From the NCBI GenBank assembly GCA_029237695.1, contig CM055265.1:67491903-67555902 (forward strand): a stretch of 64,000 nucleotides of DNA, read 5' to 3'. Of this stretch, positions 55,569 through 64,000 are shown in pieces. The position numbers were made by a program, and so were the translations under genes. The notes under the pieces were generated by a model, which saw nothing but the letters and a program-made list of their open reading frames with translations, was not told where the DNA came from and ran no database searches. This DNA comes from Conchocele bisecta. Taxonomy: Eukaryota > Mollusca > Bivalvia > Lucinida > Thyasiridae. Each line of letters begins with the position of its first letter. Positions within the stretch are counted from its first letter, which is position 1.

Positions 55569-55782
55569 ATGAGGCACGCCATGCGATTTTGTATCTTCGG
55601 GCATCTGCGTAATTTCATAAAATACGTTTACAAAATTTATAATGCAGAGTACAACTCTAAAACTTTTGTCAACTTTTGACACCATTTACGGAAAATATTG
55701 TACATTTTGTAAACGTATTTCATGAAATTACGCAGATGCCCGAATGTACAAAAGGTACAAAGTCCCATGGCTTGCCTCAATT
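55569..55782. mobile_element. MITE family Q, copy Q2
   Basis: TGAGGCACGCCATGCGATTT and mirrored CCCATGGCTTGCCTCA. The inner arms GCATCTGCGTAATTTCAT / ATGAAATTACGCAGATGC are exact. Confidence 0.85.
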
Positions 55783-55803
55783 ATATGGCTGTACGATTGT
55801 CAC

Positions 55804-55889
55804 ATTGTTAATGAGAAATTTACAGACTATCATAAGTGTGCACTTACGAATATTTTAATCGTATGAACCTTAGTGAAACGGCCCTCTGG
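55804..55889. mobile_element. Family B fragment (right third)
   Basis: GCACTTACGAATATTTTAAT ... TTAGTGAAACGGCCCTCTGG. Confidence 0.75.
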
Positions 55890-55993
55890 TCACAAAGTCA
55901 TACTGCTTCTTTCTCCGATCTCGGTCACAAAATAGGCCAGATTTCATCAAAACAGTCCATGGCCTACTCATTTCTAGTATATGGTCACCAATA

Positions 55994-56165
55994 ATGCCAT
56001 ACAACGTACTTTTTTTCTCAGATACTAATATCGCCGCGTCAGAAAAATCCGTCGAGCATTTTATCGTCATGGAGAAATAAAATCATACTGTACATTCGCC
56101 ACATGATCAATAAAAAACACTACCATGCAAAAAGATGTTAAAATCCAATCATGTCGGACGATAAT
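55994..56165 (-). mobile_element. MITE family H, partial copy H2
   Basis: Reverse-strand match to the right half of H1 (GCCGCGTCAGAAAAATCCGT, GAGCATTTTATCGTCATGGA). 56166-56565 has no other recognisable feature. Confidence 0.78.
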
Positions 56166-56565
56166 CTAGTTAGTTTCCATGTCTAAAGCACAGGTGTTTG
56201 AAAGATGGTCAGTATGTTTGGTGTCATATGGGTATTTTGGTGGATTTTGGGTAGATTTGGATGGATTTCGTTGGTTTTGGGTAATTTACATAGTTTTGTG
56301 CAACTACTAATGCTCAATCATTACACACACGACATAAATCTTCAATTATGCACACATTCAACTTTCCGAACTTTCGGACACCTTTTATATTGTCAAAATA
56401 CCCACGAAGGAAGACTTCTAGTTATACGTGTATTTCACAGGAGGTGACGTAAATTGTATGTTGGTACCAATGCAACTCAGATGTACCGAAATAAGCCATA
56501 AGACACAGATATTAACGGTCTTCAAGAACCTGTGGTCTAAAGAGAGTATAGGAACTTTACAGAAT

Positions 56566-56732
56566 ATAGAGAATAGTAGGTTAGTGCCGTGGATATCCGG
56601 CAAGGCTCAAGAATTTCTTTATTTCTCATCAGAAGTATATGTTGTGACCACTCATTTGAACCGTCTCGCCGAGACGGTTCAAATGAGTGGTCACAACATA
56701 TACTTTGGTTCAGAACTAAGGAAAATATATAG
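56566..56732. mobile_element. MITE family J, copy J2, after an I-family stub
   Basis: 56566-56591 is the first 26 bases of family I (GAGAATAGTAGGTTAGTGCC). Then J2 (about 56593-56730) with a perfect palindrome: arms 56633-56668 and 56670-56705 around one base, arm end TTTGAACCGTCTCG. Confidence 0.9.
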
Positions 56733-56995
56733 AGAATAGTAGGTTAGTGCCGTGAATGGGAAAAAATATCTGGCAAGGCTCAGGAAACGGGATGGGCGAG
56801 GCTCTGTCGAGCACATCCCGTTTCCGTGCCGCGCCAGATATTGTTCCCATTCACGGCACTAACCTACTATTCTATTTATCCCGTCAACACCTACAAATGG
56901 CTGTAGAATGCAAAAAGTGTATTGACTGGATATCAAAAATGTTTCACGGCACCGTGTTTCACGGCACATACGCACTGTGTTGACGGGATAAATAT
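56730..56995. mobile_element. MITE family I, copy I4
   Basis: Full-length, fused to J2 as I3 is to J1. 56996-57292 has no supported feature. Confidence 0.9.
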
Positions 56996-57292
56996 GCATC
57001 TGTCGACTTGAAAGTAAATCAGAGACGAACATCTGAAGGAAAAAAAGATAGTAAATAAAATCTGCCTCCTGCATCGAATTCCGCAAGCTCCGTGTCTGCG
57101 AACCAAAGTAAAATCAGATTAACCATTTTGGAGAGAAGAGTCAAAGGAAATGTCGCAAAAACTACTAAATGAGAAAGTAAGAAAACGAATTGCTTGCAAT
57201 CAAAACATAGTGTTTGTCGTTCTGTCTGATGGATACTGTCGAAAATGAAGAATCGAAATGTTCTCTCTATTATCTACCATAGGGAATGTAGC

Positions 57293-57535
57293 AATTATGG
57301 ATGTCAATGGAGAAATTGGGCTTATGGATTTTATGACCAGTGCAGATCCAGATCAGCCTGTGCATCCGCACAGTCTGATCAGGATCTGCACTGTTCGCCA
57401 TTCAAACAAGGAAACAGTCTTCACGCTTCCAAAAAGTAATAGTGGTATTTATGAGGCTACATCAGTGTGCCATTTTATCAGGACCTACACAAGTAGCAAA
57501 TCCCATAAGCCCAATGTCTCAAGTCACTCCCGACA
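57293..57535. mobile_element. Family D, full-length copy
   Basis: Inverted ends eroded (ATGTCAATGGAGAAATTGGG, CCCAATGTCTCAAGTCACT); the core GATCAGCCTGTGCATCCGCA is intact. Confidence 0.8.
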
Positions 57536-58028
57536 TGTTAGGCAATCGTATTGACAAAACTTGTGGATGATACATTATAAACGTTTTTTATTCGTCTCAA
57601 TAGACTTTTGAATTGCTTGAAAGCCAATAAGTATCTTATGGAATAAAGACATATAATAAGAATATAATAAGTAAGAGCCTGCATAGGATAACGTCAAGAA
57701 ACTGTATTAGAATCTCGTAAAATGAGATTTTTTTTTTAAAATTGCACTTTATTCACAAAGAAAATCTTTCTTTTTTTTAAGACCGTTTTTCAAAGTCTAA
57801 CGTTTGTTTTCTTTTTCGCAATAAAATCAAATATAAATATAATATATTAAATTGTTGCTTGAAGGCGTTTGCTAATAAAGTTTCAGGCGAGTGCTAGCAG
57901 AGACAGAAATAGACTGGTCTATTTTTGCTTAAATACCGCCATGGCTCTTTGACCAAGTGTGTATGTGATTAATAGCCAAACCTTCGCCGGCAGCAAAACG
58001 TGAAACAAATAGTAAATGCGACAGAATA
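57536..58028. other. Unassigned AT-rich stretch
   Basis: Poly-T and poly-A runs near 57728-57780. AAGTTTCAGGCGAGTGCTAGCAGAGACAG (57880) recurs inverted near 58853-58884, so the two may be ends of one interrupted element. Confidence 0.4.
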
Positions 58029-58292
58029 TAGAGAATAGTAGGTTAGTGCCGTGAATGGGAAAAAATATCTGGCAAGGCTCAGGAAACGGGATGGGCGAGG
58101 CTCTGCCGAGCACATCCCGTTTCCGTGCCGCGCCACATATTTTTTCCCATTCACGGCACTAACCTACTATTCGATTTATCCCGTCAACACCTACAAATGG
58201 CTGTAAAGTTCAAATATCGTATTGACTGGATATCAAAAATGTTTCAAGGCACCGTGTTTCACGGCACATACGCACTGCGTTGACGGGATAAA
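58029..58292. mobile_element. MITE family I, copy I5
   Basis: Full-length with both hairpins. Confidence 0.9.
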
Positions 58293-58397
58293 AAGCGGAC
58301 CCAATCCGAAATGACCCCATATATATTAATCAACACGTTGTTTTATAAACAATATAGATATATTATATAGTTTGTTCCAGCAACCGACACTCATAGC

Positions 58398-58749
58398 TAC
58401 AGAGGACATGGATTTTTTTATTAATTCGTTCCCACGAAATAACAATTCATTCTCTCAGTTTAACAATTCGTTCCCTCGAATCAACAATTCGTTCCCACGA
58501 TATAACAATTCGTTCCCTCGAATTAACAATTCGTTCCCACGAAATGACAATTCGTTCCCTCAAGTTAACAATTCGTTCCCTCGAATTAACAATTCGTTCC
58601 CACGAAATAACAATTAATTCCAATTGTTATTTCGTGGGAACGAATTGTTAATTCGTAGGAACGAATTGTTATTTCGTGGGAATGAATTGTTATTACGTGG
58701 GAACGAATTGTGATTTCGTGGGAACGAATTAATAATGCGGCGCTCCGTA
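58398..58749. mobile_element. TACGG foldback element, copy L3, with 6-bp target duplication
   Basis: Ends TACAGAGGACATGG and GCGCTCCGTA, flanked by CATAGC at 58392-58397 and 58750-58755 (exact 6-bp repeat). The arms are 21-bp arrays of AATTCGTTCCC units meeting near 58616 around CAATTAATTCCAATTG. Confidence 0.92.
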
Positions 58750-58755
58750 CATAGC

Positions 58756-59274
58756 CGATTAGAACAGTTTGCATATGCACAGTAAATACTACAAACCTTG
58801 TATGAGACTGTGACTAGAGAAATAATCCTTGTGACATATATGACCAGTCTATTCCTGTCTCTGCTAGCACTCACCTGAAACTTGATTAGCAAACGCCTTC
58901 TAGCAACGATTTAAGCGAAACTCAATAAAACGGCAGAAGAAACTTCATAATATTTTCTTGTATCTGTCCCTGTAAATATCATGAATTATATGTCTTAGAA
59001 TTTCATTAGAATTGCGTCAGCATGACGCAATTCTAATGCAATTCCAAGAAATATTTACCGGAAGAAATAATTAAGAATATTCCTAATTATTGACTGTTAT
59101 TTTCACCGTTAGCAGGCAAAAACTGAATTCCTGCGCCTACTTCCGGCGTCTATGGTTTACCTGGAACGTGACAGGAAATGAGATGTCAGCATGGGTAAAC
59201 AACCTACAGTGAAATCGTTTTCGTGTCTCTAAATTGTATGACTCGTGTCATACATGGCTTAGAAGATTATACCA
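58756..59274. other. Stretch with a small hairpin
   Basis: ATTAGAATTGCGTCA (59005-59019) is mirrored at 59023-59037; the ATTAGAATTG word also forms the arm at 52697. Otherwise nothing supported. Confidence 0.5.
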
Positions 59275-59586
59275 GTAGCCTATTTCACCAACATTGCAAA
59301 GTATACTTTTCTAGCAAAGTATACTTTGAGGGAAAAAATTTCAATTTTAGAATAAATTTATTAATTTTTATTATACTGAATTTATTACATTATCACAGCC
59401 ATTCTGGCTGTGATAATGTAATAAATTCAGTATAATAATTCTGCATACTTTTAATCATCAAATATATGCAGTTGTTAGTTCTACATTTGTATATGAAATA
59501 ATGCATTTCAGGAAAAATAAATTATTACCCCTCAAAGTATACTTTGCTAGAAAAGTATACTTTGCAATGTTGGTGAAATTGGCTAC
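59275..59586. mobile_element. MITE family A, copy A7
   Basis: Full-length with a central hairpin, same orientation as A1 and A5. Confidence 0.92.
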
Positions 59587-59779
59587 ATGAGTGTTCGAGC
59601 GTATATCATGTCATTTCGGTTGCTGCAAGCTCATCATCAACTAAATTCCAATGACTTTTCTTAAACTATAGCAAGGATTTTAAGTTAGATAAATGGAGTT
59701 GAGTGATTTGCGGATGGGTAACATCGCATGGGGAGAAGTAATGCGTTAGAAATCATCGAACAGACAGCCCACGCCGGTG

Positions 59780-60292
59780 CTAGGTGGCGTCTGTGTCATG
59801 TACTGTGACTATGTTGTTGCAGTCTGTGACATAGATGACCGAACAGAATACGATCATGTTCACGGCGTATTTGTCTGGTAGTGGTTTGTCGATTTCCAAG
59901 GATCGCTTGGCTTTGTTTAGTTTGTTTTGTTGCATTGTCATTAATTTACGTATTCTAGTATGTTTTATTTTCGATTGGAGACTATACGCCGGTGACGGTG
60001 GATTGTGCATTGGGCAATGTGCACTGTTGAAGACGTTGGCGTCAACGCTGTACGCGTGCCACATTTTATATGGTTGAAGGTTGTCTATATAGGTTGGATT
60101 TACATTTATTGAGCATAGGCTGCATATGCAGCCTATGCTCAATAAATGTAAATCCAATACTTTGTTTGGGTGCTTCGGTCTCTGTAGGATATATTGTTTT
60201 CTATTGTAAATTTTGTAAAACAGCACAGATTTTTCAACAGATCCGGGGTTGTTTTGTCTTTCAGAGAAGAAAAAATCCGCAGATTTGATCAC
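59780..60292 (-). CDS. Unrecognised 170-codon frame containing an in-frame palindrome
   Basis: One of the few long frames in the window not explained by a tandem array. It begins MIKSADFFFSERQNNPG and ends TDCNNIVTVHDTDAT, with a basic middle (KIKHTRIRKLMTMQQNKLNK). A 64-bp palindrome (60094-60157) lies inside it and adds about 21 codons without breaking the frame. I recognise no domain, and splice sites are not evident. It could be a real exon, an unknown mobile-element gene, or chance. Confidence 0.3.
   Translation of the reverse strand: MIKSADFFFSERQNNPGSVEKSVLFYKIYNRKQYILQRPKHPNKVLDLHLLSIGCICSLCSINVNPTYIDNLQPYKMWHAYSVDANVFNSAHCPMHNPPSPAYSLQSKIKHTRIRKLMTMQQNKLNKAKRSLEIDKPLPDKYAVNMIVFCSVIYVTDCNNIVTVHDTDAT
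60094..60157. repeat. Perfect 64-bp palindrome, orphan core of family B
   Basis: Exactly self-complementary, centred between 60125 and 60126 (TGCAT/ATGCA). Identical to the central hairpin of family B, but the rest of family B is absent on both sides. Confidence 0.96.
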
Positions 60293-61010
60293 CTTGATCA
60301 GTCAAATTGTCGTTTTATATTCCAGTTTTCATATGACAGATTGTCCAGACAGCGTCCAACAAACCATCAGATCTTAAAATAGATGCAGTGACTTCGTAAA
60401 TTAACGCACTCCAGACGGTGGTTAGCTAAACTTAGACAGTGGTAACATGCAGCACACGCCAGACAGTGATGCCACTCGATTACCCAACTGCTGACTTCAA
60501 ACGATTTCACCGCATCAATGCAAGAAGATAAAATCAATGCGGCGGACGCGGCGGGTGGCGGGCGGCGGGCGGCGGATGTGGCTGAGGCTTCAAATGCATA
60601 GTTTCCCATCAATTTTCGCCCGGAGGATACAATTAGCGTCAGCCAAGCCACGTGAAGTATTCATATGAATTTATATCGGAACACTATTAATATTAGGTAC
60701 ACATTGTAGTTATCAATACTTTAACAAGTCTGGCGAAAACCGCATGTAAATATTATATATCCGTCGGAAATTACGAGCATTTTAATTTCTGCATATGTTA
60801 GGCAAATAAATACAATCCCAGACGAAATATGCAAATTAGGGTTTTCTCCATTAAAGTAAAATGTATGTCATTGTTTAAAAATTGCATTTTGATATAAATT
60901 ATCAATTGTTAAAGTCATTAAGGCATATCATTAAACATAAAGTAAATAAATAAAAAATGTATGGGTAGTGTATGACGTCATTGACTGCAAGTAGAGGATA
61001 TTTACATTGT
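60158..61010. other. Stretch with a GC-rich GGCGG run
   Basis: 60541-60583 holds GCGGACGCGGCGGGTGGCGG and following GGCGG words in AT-rich surroundings. Near 60975 TGACGTCA occurs. No gene recognised; a 94-codon minus-strand frame (60367-60651) depends on the GGCGG run. Confidence 0.4.
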
Positions 61011-61139
61011 TCAGTGTAAGATAGAATTTAATTTCATCGAGTGAGCACCAAGTGGTGTATTTTCACGAGTGGCGAAGACACGAGTGAAAATACAACGTTT
61101 GGTGTTCACGAGATTAAATAAAATTCGATCTTACACTGA
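61011..61139. repeat. Hairpin with about 60-bp arms, CACGAGTG type
   Basis: TCAGTGTAAGATAGAATTTA is mirrored by AAATAAAATTCGATCTTACA; the tip is TTTTCACGAGTGGCGAAGAC. Related tip to 7869-8030. Confidence 0.85.
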
Positions 61140-61315
61140 AAAATGCAAATTTTCTTTTTACTTAATGCCTAAATAACGCATTTTAGTGCATTTTGTCTGT
61201 ACAATTTGTTTTTGTCACACTGTTGGCTCACAAAACTAAGCGCGAAGTCCATGACGTCACTACATATCAATACATCGTAAACAACGTTACAACACGCAAA
61301 TAATATACAATTATT

Positions 61316-61437
61316 GTCTTTTGAGGAGGTGTACATGAGATTTACGGACCTGAGAAAAGTGATGTTCACCGACGCCGAAGGCGGTGAACATCATTTTTCG
61401 AAGGTCCATAAATCTCCTGTACACCGACTCAAAAGAC
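61316..61437. repeat. Hairpin with about 55-bp arms
   Basis: GTCTTTTGAGGAGGTGTACA is mirrored by GTACACCGACTCAAAAGAC, and GTGATGTTCACCG by CGGTGAACATCA around a loop of about 10 bases. A few mismatches. Confidence 0.9.
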
Positions 61438-61490
61438 TATACATTGTAATTGTTTTATTATATGACACTTTTTGTCCCCATATTAAAATA

Positions 61491-61710
61491 TTTCTGGCCA
61501 ATATTTTTTTCAAAATATCCAGTTGAAAAAAAATGTGTCCATTTTTTTGGTTTCACACAATTTTCAATAATTAATATTTTTTTCAAAATATCCGGCCGAA
61601 AAAAAAATTGTTCACTTTTTTTTGGTTTCAAACAATTTTCAATAATTATTTTAAACAAAATATTTTTTAAATTTTAAAATATTTTTTTCAAAATATCCGG
61701 CCGAAAATGA
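61491..61710 (+). repeat. Three diverged tandem units of TTTTTTCAAAATATCCGGCC
   Basis: CAAAATATCC occurs at 61511, 61584 and 61689, each within ATATTTTTTT...GAAAA. The units also share TTTTTTTGGTTTCA and AATTTTCAATAATT. Confidence 0.8.
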
Positions 61711-61721
61711 GGTGAACAATA

Positions 61722-61794
61722 GGTTTGTTTACATGAATAAACACATCTCGGACCGGTCTCGCGGTCCGAGAGTGCTTATTCGTGTAAACAAACC
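61722..61794. repeat. Hairpin with about 33-bp arms
   Basis: GGTTTGTTTACATGAATAAA is mirrored by TTATTCGTGTAAACAAACC, and TCTCGGACC by GGTCCGAGA. Near-perfect. Confidence 0.92.
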
Positions 61795-62044
61795 GTTCAG
61801 AGGTCTACATTCAATTTTTATATAATCACGTGGTCGTGTTTCGGCCAATGAGAATGACTGAAATACTTCGTCATATAATAATACAAATTAAGCATTACAT
61901 TTACTACAAAAAGAATGCTGCAAATGCATTACTGACAGATATTTTATGGTTTTCGCTGTTAACTATTACAAGGGTGACAATATTCACTGTCATTCTCACT
62001 GGGATGCAACATGCATTGTATTATACCGAACACTACTCTAAATA

Positions 62045-62223
62045 CACATTGTTTTAAAGTCACTCTTTTATCAAATTTTCGACCACATGGTCTTTATCAA
62101 AATAGTATGAAAATATATCGGCAGTCCTATGTCACATAGGACTGCCGATACATTTTCATACTATTTTGATAAAGACCATGTGGTCGAAACTTTAATAAAA
62201 AGAGTGACTTTAAAACAATGTGT
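62045..62223. repeat. Near-perfect 179-bp hairpin
   Basis: Arms of about 87 bp: CACATTGTTTTAAAGTCACT is mirrored by AGTGACTTTAAAACAATGTG, and TCGGCAGTCCTATG by CATAGGACTGCCGA around one base. Very few mismatches, so either young or maintained. Confidence 0.94.
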
Positions 62224-62714
62224 AATAAATGGAGGTTATTGGAAATTACTACTCTAAATAGTTTGTGGCAAAAAGAGTATTGGAAACCAAGCTTTGCTTC
62301 CATGTTAAACACATTTCTCAGATCGTATTCCCTTCATACATACAGACGCATGAACTTTAATATGGGTAATAGATCTTCATTCATTAAACAAGTCCACTCT
62401 GATGGTCATATGTTTATACTTTTAGTGCAAAATCACATAGCGTTGGTCAATGTACATATAGCACACATGTGGTAATATGCGACTTGGTAGACTGGAGCAG
62501 CACAGACTCAACTATGTATGGAGAATCCATCCATTAAGTTACTCTATGTACGGAGTGTTACGTTCTATTTGAAAACTGTACACGATCGGACTTTGCGCAT
62601 GGACGCTTGTGCACTGTGGTTGCGTGTTGACGCGCATATATCACGTCGCGCATGAGGCATTCACCTGAGTCAACTGCGCAACGTTTACGCGCATGAGACA
62701 TTTCGTTATGGACT
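62224..62714. other. Stretch with an unrecognised 85-codon frame
   Basis: The frame 62218-62475 starts at the edge of the hairpin and has no recognisable domain. Not called as a gene. Confidence 0.3.
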
Positions 62715-63104
62715 CAAGGTGCATGATCACGTGGTTACAACAACAACAATGTCGCCCATTCCAAAGTAAGTATTATTTGATATTTTCCTTAATATGCAAC
62801 GGATTTTGATGACATATGACGCAGCAAATGCGTTTTCATGAGCTGCATTTGGTGGTCCAGGGAGTTCGGCACAGACTTATGTCGTTTTTGCGAAGAATCG
62901 ATTTCCGTGTCGGTAGACACGGAAGTCGATTCTTCGCAAAAACGACAGAAGTTTGGGCGAACATACAGAGACCACCAAATGCAGCTTAGTTTGATGCGCC
63001 ATATTTCATCAAAATCCGTTACGTATTAAGGACTTTGAATCGGATGGATTCTGGAAGTTTCAGTACTTGTTGTTCTTGTTAGTACCACGTGATCATACAC
63101 CTTG
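62715..63104. mobile_element. MITE family F, copy F7
   Basis: Full-length with both CACGTGATCATG ends. The right-hand microsatellite is short and imperfect. The hairpin tip is TCGGTAGA, as in F2. Confidence 0.9.
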
Positions 63105-63328
63105 GGACTGGTAAAACAGTAAGAATAGATCACGCAACGGTATAGGACGCTTATACAGTGGACTTGATATTATGTATAATAAAGAGTTTTATTCACTAAT
63201 TCAGTACAACCAAATAATTCGTTGGTAGTCATTAAATAAACCGCTACACCTTTTTAACGCATTGGAATATTTACATGCGGTTTTCGCCAGTCTTGCTACA
63301 TTATTGATTAGTGAGTGATTTGTGTTTT

Positions 63329-63519
63329 GAGGTGAAGCACCCAATGAGTAAGTGGTGTTCAAGTTTGGTGGACCTAGCCCCATAGTTCTTCGTAAACTGA
63401 CTCGAAAGTATGTCAATGACGTTCATGGGTGGATGGCTTGTGGTGATGCATCCAAAGAGTAAGAGGTGGCCAAGTTTGGCAGATCTAGTCCTAGTAGTTG
63501 TTGAGAACTGACTCGAAGA
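63329..63519 (-). repeat. 111-bp in-frame direct repeat
   Basis: Two diverged copies offset by exactly 111 bases (GAAGCACCCAATGAGTAAGT at 63334 against GATGCATCCAAAGAGTAAGA at 63445; CTGACTCGAA at 63397 and 63508). On the minus strand both read in one frame as SSQF...RSxKLxHxLLxGC. No family is recognised. Confidence 0.75.
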
Positions 63520-63550
63520 CAAAGGTACCAACATGCGGTCCACCACAGTC

Positions 63551-63870
63551 TCAAACTCCGTCTTCAGATTCGGACATTGTATTTTTCTTGTTTTTTAGCA
63601 GGAGTATCATGTATACTTGGTCAGATGGGTGTGTAGGCAACTTCTCGAAGATCTGTTGGCATCGTCGAATACTAAGTAGGTGTACTAAGTAGCAATGCGT
63701 AGGTGAAAGCCCCTTAAACATATTCGGTCTCCGATCTCCGTACTCAACTGCAAATTTCGTAGTAAATGGCCAGACGTGCTTTTCTGTGTTCTCCATGACA
63801 TGTGTCGATTCTGGATACGCTTTTAGGCACTGAACCGACGGATGCCTGCTGGACTGGATAACGCAACTTC
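63551..63870 (-). CDS. Unrecognised frame with protein-like composition
   Basis: Contains HVMENTEKHVWPFTTKFAVE and IRRCQQIFEKLPTHPSDQVY. Composition is more protein-like than most frames here. Its nominal start (63910) overlaps the antisense of the LINE at 63890 and is probably not real. It may form one minus-strand unit with the 111-bp repeats, but no donor-acceptor pair is clear. Family unknown. Confidence 0.3.
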
Positions 63871-63889
63871 CTCCAAATACTCGATGAAC

Positions 63890-64000
63890 GTTATTAGTGG
63901 ACTTCCTCAAGGAACTGTATTATGCCCTTCATTATTTGTTAACATTTCTATACGATTTACCAGAATTAGTACAGAATCTGGTAAAACTATATGCAGACGA
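63890..64000 (+). pseudogene. LINE reverse transcriptase, start of the palm domain
   Basis: VISGLPQGTVLCPSLF (frame from 63890) is the SGVPQG...LGPLLF motif of non-LTR reverse transcriptases. One base out of phase, YDLPELVQNLVKLYAD (frame from 63951) continues into the catalytic YADD box, cut by the window edge. The single frameshift near 63945 marks a dead copy. Different lineage from the LINE at 6070, judging by the motif variants. Confidence 0.85.

Overview
This is metazoan DNA: AT-rich, almost gene-free and saturated with short non-autonomous DNA transposons. The mix of repeats (dozens of MITE-like hairpin elements, foldback elements, satellite arrays and decayed LINEs) plus one SLC6 transporter exon is what I expect of a mollusc, probably a heterodont bivalve such as a dreissenid or venerid clam. 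That assignment is inference from repeat style, not a database match. No prokaryotic features, CRISPR array, complete rRNA or complete tRNA were found.

Layout. 0-3 kb: a large inverted pair of 118-bp satellite arrays around an 82-bp satellite. 3-21 kb: interspersed MITEs (families A to M, defined in the entries) with one decayed LINE at 6.1-7.9 kb. 21.8-22.5 kb: a TTAA-ended element carrying what looks like a captured promoter and first exon. 23-34 kb: more MITEs, a 1.18-kb inverted repeat (29.7-30.8 kb) and one or two orphan exon candidates near 31.8 kb. 34.5-39.1 kb: a DNA transposon with about 125-bp terminal inverted repeats enclosing a decayed gene of about 840 codons on the minus strand, ending in a Cys-rich CXC-like tail. 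40.6-41.9 kb: a composite foldback element of 8-bp repeats. 45.2-45.7 kb: a GC-rich reading frame of retroelement type. 48.7-49.4 kb: a 59-bp satellite. 50.2-50.5 kb: the one convincing host coding exon, the first coding exon of a sodium-coupled SLC6 transporter, followed by an intron that runs to the window edge. 51-64 kb: MITEs, a 54-bp array grown from a MITE end, a cluster of unusual hairpins (61.0-62.2 kb) and the start of a second LINE reverse transcriptase.

The best candidate for something new is a foldback transposon family ending in TACGG...CCGTA and flanked by 6-bp target duplications (copies at 24.97, 58.40 and 40.61 kb, probably also 18.93 kb). Its arms are tandem arrays, of 21-bp units in three copies and of 8-bp units in the fourth, so the termini seem able to mobilise unrelated satellite cargo. 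A second theme is that many MITE families here share one design: diverged outer inverted repeats around a nearly perfect internal hairpin.

Most open reading frames in the window are read-through of repeats and are not annotated as genes. Repeat boundaries were set by eye by comparing copies inside the window and may be off by several bases.
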